Assembly (NCBI GenBank): GCA_035541655.1
Contig: DATKMY010000103.1
Location: 1-57,005 of the forward strand
Length of the DNA: 57,005 nt
Source: CAIWHR01 sp035541655
GTDB taxonomy: Bacteria > Pseudomonadota > Gammaproteobacteria > Burkholderiales > Casimicrobiaceae
Direction: 5' to 3'
Under the pieces are notes generated by a model. That model ran no database searches, was not told the DNA's origin, and saw nothing but the letters and a program-made list of their open reading frames with translations. A program made the position numbers and the translations under genes. Below, piece after piece: positions 52,588 through 57,005 of the stretch; position 1 is the first letter of the stretch; the number at the start of each line of letters is the position of its first letter.

Positions 52588-53787
52588 ATGACCCGCGGCG
52601 TCCGGTACTACTCGTATCCAGACCACTCGGGCTACGGCCTCGCCGCGCTCGCGTACATCCGCGCGCTCAACAATGCCGGTGTTCCCGTGTGGTGGACGCC
52701 GCTCCTCTGGGACGGGCGGCACCGGCCGTGGGACCGCGCCGACGGCCTCGATGCGCTTCCAGTCGCGCGCGACGCCGCGAACGACGCGGCGCTCCAGGAC
52801 CTCGCGGCGCTTGTCGCGGCGACGGGACCGAAAGCCTACGACACCGTGATCGTGCACACGGTGCCCGAGCATTGGCCGGCGCTCGTCGAGCGCGGCAAGC
52901 GCAACATCGGCTGTACCGTGTGGGAGACCGACGCGCTGCCCTCGCACTGGCGCCCGCTCCTCGATCGCGTCGACGGGATCTTCGTCCCGAGCGCCGCCAA
53001 CAAGACGCTGTTCGAGGCTTCCGGCGTCGCATGCCCAGTCGTCGCGATCCCGCACGTGCGGCGCCATGCGTGGGGCGGGGGTTCCGGGGACGGAACAGCG
53101 CTCCGCCGCGTGCTCGGCGTGGCCGACGATCACTTCGTGTTCTATTCGATCAACGTCTGGGATCCGCGCAAGGCGATCGCCGATCTGGTCGCGGTGTTCG
53201 CCCGCACGTTCTGCGGCGACGACAAGGTGTCTCTCGTCGTGAAGACATCGAGCTACCCGCACGAGCACGCCCGCGACCGCGAAGCGCCGGGCACGATCCC
53301 CGAGCGCGTCCGGGCGTTAAACGAGGCGATCGCGCGGGAGGCGAAGCGCTCGCCGGCGCACGTCGCCGTCATCGCGGCGGATGGGGTTTCCGGCCGCCTG
53401 ATCGATGCGCTGCACGCGACCGGCGACTGCTTCGTTTCGCTCACGCACGGCGAGGGCTGGGGGATGGGGGCGTTTGACGCGGCGACCCTGGGGAAGCCCG
53501 TGCTGATCGCGCCCTACGGCGGCCCGCGCGAATACCTTCCCGCCGATTACCCGGGATTCATCGACTACGCGATGGCGCCCGTCGCGGGTTGGACCGAGGA
53601 AGCGTCGTTCGCGGCGCCGCAGCGCTGGGCGCAACCCGACGCGGGGGACGCTTCATGCAAGCTGCGCGCGGCGGTCGTCCGCTACGCGGAGTTCCTCGAA
53701 GCCGCTGCGATCGCGGCCGAGCGAATCGCCAACCGCTACGCCGAGCCCGTGATCGCCAGAACGCTCGTCGGGTCGCTCGGTGACTGA
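52588..53787 (+). CDS. GT4-like glycosyltransferase
   Basis: A 399-aa GT-B-type glycosyltransferase. It begins RYYSYPDHSGYGLAAL, has GCTVWETDALPSHW near 110, a DVIVPSAANK-like hinge region, and the late SLTHGEGWGMGAFDAATLGKPVL, the EGFGL-type donor-binding motif of GT4. It is predicted to be cytoplasmic. It starts a run of sugar-transfer genes and overlaps the next by eight bases. Confidence 0.85.
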   Translation: MTRGVRYYSYPDHSGYGLAALAYIRALNNAGVPVWWTPLLWDGRHRPWDRADGLDALPVARDAANDAALQDLAALVAATGPKAYDTVIVHTVPEHWPALVERGKRNIGCTVWETDALPSHWRPLLDRVDGIFVPSAANKTLFEASGVACPVVAIPHVRRHAWGGGSGDGTALRRVLGVADDHFVFYSINVWDPRKAIADLVAVFARTFCGDDKVSLVVKTSSYPHEHARDREAPGTIPERVRALNEAIAREAKRSPAHVAVIAADGVSGRLIDALHATGDCFVSLTHGEGWGMGAFDAATLGKPVLIAPYGGPREYLPADYPGFIDYAMAPVAGWTEEASFAAPQRWAQPDAGDASCKLRAAVVRYAEFLEAAAIAAERIANRYAEPVIARTLVGSLGD

Positions 53788-54619
53788 GGTTCCGAACGTA
53801 TTCCATTTTGTCTTCGGTCTCGCACCGCAGAGCGGGCCGCTTCACGTCGTCCATTACCTCTGCCTCGAGTCCTGCCGCAGGGTCTACCGCCCGGATGCGA
53901 TCCACTTCCATTGCCGGCACGAGCCGCACGGCGAGTGGTGGGAGCGCATCCGGCCGCACCTCACGCTGCGCCGCATTTCGGGCGGGCCGCAGGGCGGGGA
54001 TGCGCGCCGCTATGCGGAAACGGAGGAAGGCCGCTTCATCGAGCGCGCCGGCTGGACGTACGCGCACGAAGCGGACTTCGTCCGGCTCGACGTTCTGGCA
54101 GCGGAGGGCGGCGTCTATGCCGACATGGATACGCTGTTCGTGCAGCCGTTGCCGCGGCGAATCTTCGGGCACGACTTCGTGATCGGCGAAGAGCCGCCGC
54201 TCCCCGGAGCCGACGGCGTACTGCGGCCGTCGCTGTGCAACGCTCTGATGCTCGCGCGCCCGGCCGCGGCGTTCGCAGTGCGCTGGCGGGCACGGATGGC
54301 CGAGGCGTTCGACGGCACGTGGAGCCGTCATTCCTGTGTCGAGGCGGCGCGAATCTGGGCGGAGCTTCCCGATGCGGTACACGTGGTCCCGCAGCGCTAT
54401 TTCTATCGCCATGCGGCGACGCGCGCCGGAATCGCGGCACTCGTCGAGGCGTTCGATCCGGACCTCCACGATGTCTACAGCATGCACTTGTGGGCACACC
54501 TGTGGTGGGACGCGTGGCGGACCGACTTCACGACGTTCCATGCGGGCTTGCTTACGGCGGAGCACATCCGCAGCGTCGATACGACCTACAATGTGGTCGC
54601 GCGCGGCTTTCTCGACTGA
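53780..54619 (+). CDS. Glycosyltransferase, sugar-binding DxD type
   Basis: A 279-aa protein of the Gly_transf_sug / Och1-like class: NVFHFVFGL at the start, YAHEADFVRLDVLAAEGGVYADMDTLF (the DxD motif is DMD, about 115-117) and SCVEAARIWAEL. This family transfers hexoses using nucleotide sugars and metal. It begins inside the end of the previous glycosyltransferase gene, so the two are co-translated. Confidence 0.85.
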   Translation: MTEVPNVFHFVFGLAPQSGPLHVVHYLCLESCRRVYRPDAIHFHCRHEPHGEWWERIRPHLTLRRISGGPQGGDARRYAETEEGRFIERAGWTYAHEADFVRLDVLAAEGGVYADMDTLFVQPLPRRIFGHDFVIGEEPPLPGADGVLRPSLCNALMLARPAAAFAVRWRARMAEAFDGTWSRHSCVEAARIWAELPDAVHVVPQRYFYRHAATRAGIAALVEAFDPDLHDVYSMHLWAHLWWDAWRTDFTTFHAGLLTAEHIRSVDTTYNVVARGFLD

Positions 54620-54634
54620 CTGCCGGCCGGGGTC

Positions 54635-54675
54635 GTCCGCCGCGGCCCCCGGATAGCAGTCCAGGGGGCGCGGAC
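54635..54675. terminator. Imperfect hairpin between glycosyltransferase and PqqD-like genes
   Basis: GTCCGC (54635-54640) pairs with GCGGAC (54670-54675), and a GCCCCC-GG stretch pairs with CC-GGGGGC around a loop of about 10 nt, with a 4-nt bulge. It lies in the 95-bp gap and could terminate or attenuate transcription there. Confidence 0.45.
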
Positions 54676-54714
54676 GGTCGACGGACTTCACAGGAACCTT
54701 GAGGGTCGAACAAC

Positions 54715-55002
54715 ATGGATTGGCACGCACGTCCCGCGCGCTCGCCCGGCCTCGAGATCAACGCGGTGACCGACGGCTTTCTCGTCTATCAGCGGAATCG
54801 CGACCGTGTCCACTTCCTCAACGCGACAGCAACACTCGTCCTCGAGAGCTGCGACGGGACGCTCACCGCCGCTGAGCTGCCGCCGCTCGTCGCGGCGGCG
54901 TTCGACCTCGACCGCCCGCCCGTCGACGATGTTGCGGACTGTCTCGCAACACTAATGCGCGAGGGCCTGCTCGTCGATCCAAGGATTCCCTCCGGCCGAT
55001 GA
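54715..55002 (+). CDS. PqqD-like peptide-chaperone family protein
   Basis: A 95-aa protein of the PqqD/RRE type: GLEINAVTDGFLVY, then RVHFLNATATLVLESCDGTLTAAEL and a final DDVADCLATLMREGLLVDP, the winged-helix pattern that in PQQ and lasso/sactipeptide systems binds a precursor peptide. No pqqA, radical SAM or PQQ genes are in view. It lies 43 bp before a small exported-peptide gene and inside a glycosyltransferase cluster, as in the HPr-rel-A / exosortase-linked PqqD group I recall. Confidence 0.85.
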   Translation: MDWHARPARSPGLEINAVTDGFLVYQRNRDRVHFLNATATLVLESCDGTLTAAELPPLVAAAFDLDRPPVDDVADCLATLMREGLLVDPRIPSGR

Positions 55003-55045
55003 TCCGTGTATGCTTGGACGAGCGCCGCGACGTGGAGAGCCGCTG

Positions 55046-55321
55046 ATGCAGACGAATCCGAAGATCGAACGCATCGTTTCGCGCATCGAGCCCGGGCGCC
55101 GGGAAGCGATGCGCAGGATGCTCCTGACGGCAGCCTATACCGCCCCCGCCGTCGCGTCGTTCTCGCTCGACAGCCTCGCACAACAGAAGCCGCCCCTTTG
55201 CGCGAATCAGACCGGACCCTGTGTTAGCTCGGTTCCGGCGAACTCGTCGTGGAGCCTGGCCGCACTGGTCGGCGTGCTGGGCGCCGCCGGCGCGTTCCTG
55301 CTGCGCCGGCGCGAACGCTGA
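55046..55321 (+). CDS. Small exported peptide with sorting-signal-like C-terminus
   Basis: A 91-aa protein starting at ATG 55046 (GGAGAG upstream; a longer frame from 55010 is less likely). An Arg-rich N-terminus with RRM (23-25) leads to a hydrophobic stretch with APAVASFS (33-40). A short middle has two cysteines (Cys52, Cys59). The C-terminus has VPANSSW (63-69), a membrane segment (70-86) and RRRER (87-91). That order resembles IPTL-/PEP-CTERM sorting tails read by exosortases. It follows the PqqD-like gene. Confidence 0.75.
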   Translation: MQTNPKIERIVSRIEPGRREAMRRMLLTAAYTAPAVASFSLDSLAQQKPPLCANQTGPCVSSVPANSSWSLAALVGVLGAAGAFLLRRRER

Positions 55322-55351
55322 CGCGCCCCGGGCCGTTCGCGCTCCCTGGCG

Positions 55352-56467
55352 TTGCCCGCGCCGCTCCTCTCCGCCACGCTGATCGTCCGCAACGAGGAGC
55401 GCTTCCTCGAAGGCTGCCTGCGGTCGCTCGGCGGGCGCGTCGACGAAACGGTGGTCGTCGACACGGGGTCGACGGACCGGTCGCGGGAGATCGCCGGCGA
55501 TCTCGGCGCCCGGGTGATCGACCGGCGCTGGGCCGGCGATTTCGCGGCCGCCCGCAACGCGGCGATCGACGCGGCACGCGGCGCCTGGGTGCTGTACATC
55601 GATGCCGACGAGCGCGTCGTCGAGTTCGATCGCGATGCCGTCGCGGCCGAGCTCGCGGATGCTCGCTGCGCGTGCTACCGCGTGCTCTTCCGCCCCGCTG
55701 GCGGGCTCACGCGCTACCGCGAATATCGGCTCTTCCGCAACCGTGCGGAGCTTCGCTTCAGCGGACTGATCCACGAATCGATCCTGCCCGCGCTCGAGGC
55801 GCTGCGCATGCGCACGGGGCTGGCGGTCGGCGACAGCCACGTCGCGCTCGACCACCTCGGCTACGACGGCGACCTGCGCGCGAAGCACGAACGCAATCTG
55901 CCGCTGCTCCGCGCGAGGCTGGCGCGCGACCCGCAGCACGTCTACAGCCTCGATCATCTGGGCGCGACGCTGCTCGCCCTCGGCGACGCAGCCGGTGCCG
56001 AAGCCGCCTGGCGGCGCGCGATCGACGTCGTTCGCGCATCGGGCGCCCGGGTTGCGAGCGACGGTCTGCCGTGGTTCCACCTCGCGACGCTCCTGATCGA
56101 GCGGGGGCATGACGCGGCCGCGCTCCTCGCGGAGGCCTGCGCCGCATTTCCGGAGAACCATTCGCTCGCCTGGCTCCGCGCGCGCTCGCTCGTCGCGGCG
56201 GGAGACTACGCTGCAGCGGCCCCGCTCTTCGCTGCGCTGACGCGGGTCGATGTCGAAGCGCTGTCGGCGGGTTCGCTCGCATTCGATTCGACGATCTTCG
56301 GCGCCGGCGCTCATGCCGCGCTCGGCCTGTGCGCGTTCCGTCTCGGCCGCTACGCCGAGAGCGCCGCGCACTATGCGCGCGCCGAGGCGATCGAGCCGGC
56401 AAATCTCGAATTGCGCTCGAAGCGGATGCTCTCCGAGATCGAGGCCCGCCGGAAGGTCGCCGGCTGA
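55352..56467 (+). CDS. Family 2 glycosyltransferase with C-terminal TPR repeats
   Basis: A 371-aa protein. Residues 1-200 form a GT2 domain: LIVRNEERFLEGCL, VDTGSTDRSREIA, and the DxD of YIDADERV (about 86-88). From about 210 to the end TPR-like helices follow (LLALGDAAGAEAAWRRAI and ALGLCAFRLGRYAESAAHYARAEAIEPAN). TTG 55352 is the only start that keeps the GT2 N-terminus; it has a weak ribosome site. It may transfer sugars to a protein substrate such as the small exported peptide upstream. Confidence 0.8.
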   Translation: MPAPLLSATLIVRNEERFLEGCLRSLGGRVDETVVVDTGSTDRSREIAGDLGARVIDRRWAGDFAAARNAAIDAARGAWVLYIDADERVVEFDRDAVAAELADARCACYRVLFRPAGGLTRYREYRLFRNRAELRFSGLIHESILPALEALRMRTGLAVGDSHVALDHLGYDGDLRAKHERNLPLLRARLARDPQHVYSLDHLGATLLALGDAAGAEAAWRRAIDVVRASGARVASDGLPWFHLATLLIERGHDAAALLAEACAAFPENHSLAWLRARSLVAAGDYAAAAPLFAALTRVDVEALSAGSLAFDSTIFGAGAHAALGLCAFRLGRYAESAAHYARAEAIEPANLELRSKRMLSEIEARRKVAG

Positions 56468-56470
56468 ACG

Positions 56471-57005
56471 ATGGCCGCCGAGCGCGCGGCTCGCCGGAGG
56501 CTGCTCTTCGTCACGCCGATCCTGCCGGCGGCGTCGGGCAACGGCCTTGCGATGCGCGCCGGGGTCTTCCTCGACGCGCTCGCGCAGGATTTCGCCGTCA
56601 CGCTGCTCGTCGTCCCGGTTGCCGGCGGCGGACTAAGCCCGCCGTCCCGCTTCGGCGCGGACAGGGCTGCACGGATCGTCACGATTGCGCTCGACGACAA
56701 CGTCGATCCGCTGTGGGCGTTGATGGCCCGGATCGCCGATCCGCGCGCGCGGGCGGCCGCGTTCGCTTCGCATCCGCAGCCGGCGCCTTGCCGGCATGCG
56801 AGCGCGCGCTGTCGCTCGGCAATCGGCGCAGCGCTCGCCGGCGAGCGCTACGACGTGATCCACGTGATGCGCAGCTACATGGCCCCCTACGCGGAGGCGT
56901 TCCTCGCCGGGGAGCGCGCGGCGCCCCGCGCGAGTCTCGACCTCGACGACGACGAAGCGCTCGCGCTCGGGCGGATCGCGGTCCTCGCCGAGAACGCGGG
57001 GCGCG
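56471..57005 (+). CDS. Glycosyltransferase, N-terminal part, runs off window
   Basis: An open frame from ATG 56471, 178 residues to the window edge. The N-terminus LLFVTPILPAASGNGLAMRAGVFLDAL is the typical GT-B/GT4 start (a TP.P..GNG.. loop), and YDVIHVMRSYM near 130 fits the N-lobe of such enzymes. The donor-binding C-lobe lies outside. It begins three bases after the preceding stop codon, continuing the sugar-transfer operon. Confidence 0.75.
   Translation, partial: MAAERAARRRLLFVTPILPAASGNGLAMRAGVFLDALAQDFAVTLLVVPVAGGGLSPPSRFGADRAARIVTIALDDNVDPLWALMARIADPRARAAAFASHPQPAPCRHASARCRSAIGAALAGERYDVIHVMRSYMAPYAEAFLAGERAAPRASLDLDDDEALALGRIAVLAENAGR

Noticed and set aside
54715..55002. A functional pqq biosynthesis locus
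   Set aside because: Only a PqqD-like gene is present; no pqqA, pqqB, pqqC or radical SAM pqqE gene is in view and the neighbours are glycosyltransferases.

Overview
This is a GC-rich (about two-thirds GC by eye) chromosomal window from a proteobacterium. The gene content points to a betaproteobacterium of Burkholderiales type: three Bug-type solute receptors, an acetoacetate decarboxylase / 3-hydroxybutyrate dehydrogenase / patatin trio, MmgE/PrpD, DUF1028, NnrU and a serC-serA pair. That assignment is inferred from families recalled from memory; no search was run. I saw no rRNA, tRNA, CRISPR array, transposase or phage gene.

Layout. 1-2.8 kb: the 3' part of a Vgb-like beta-propeller gene, a small NAD(P)-binding oxidoreductase and a Gfo/Idh/MocA dehydrogenase. 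2.9-6.9 kb (minus strand): two exported proteins, one CsgG-like, followed by a transmembrane Ser/Thr kinase with a large extracytoplasmic domain. 7.1-13.6 kb (minus): a probable amine or polyamine catabolic operon with a class III aminotransferase, an SDR dehydrogenase and a complete Pot-type ABC importer. 13.7-19.2 kb: mixed housekeeping genes, including two broken genes; one is a NIPSNAP gene disrupted by an 8-bp tandem duplication. 19.2-25.8 kb (minus): a complete oligopeptide-type ABC importer whose binding protein looks anchored at both ends. 26.2-31.0 kb (plus): a cyclase-FHA protein, a zinc-ribbon membrane protein and two tandem DUF4397 lipoproteins. 31.0-36.8 kb: a Bug receptor, an ABC exporter and the ketone-body (PHB-related) trio. 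37.0-47.5 kb (minus): a PAS sensor with no output domain, a second peptide ABC importer without ATPases, DUF1028, a hydrolase, and two Bug receptors around an MmgE/PrpD gene. 47.6-52.5 kb: nnrU, folE, an Arg-rich hypothetical gene, then serC-serA. 52.6-57.0 kb (plus): four glycosyltransferase genes surrounding a PqqD-like protein and a 91-aa exported peptide with a sorting-signal-like C-terminus.

How they fit together. Most of the window is uptake and catabolism of small organic compounds (amines, peptides, carboxylates, hydroxybutyrate). Two loci look like less-described machinery: the kinase with its exported partners, and the PqqD-like / small exported peptide / glycosyltransferase cluster at the right edge. 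Several intergenic inverted repeats (6.98, 5.33, 38.44, 40.43, 48.25, 54.64 kb), a 53-bp direct repeat pair (42.9 kb) and a divergent dispersed element (25.96 and 34.02 kb) are structures the genes do not explain.
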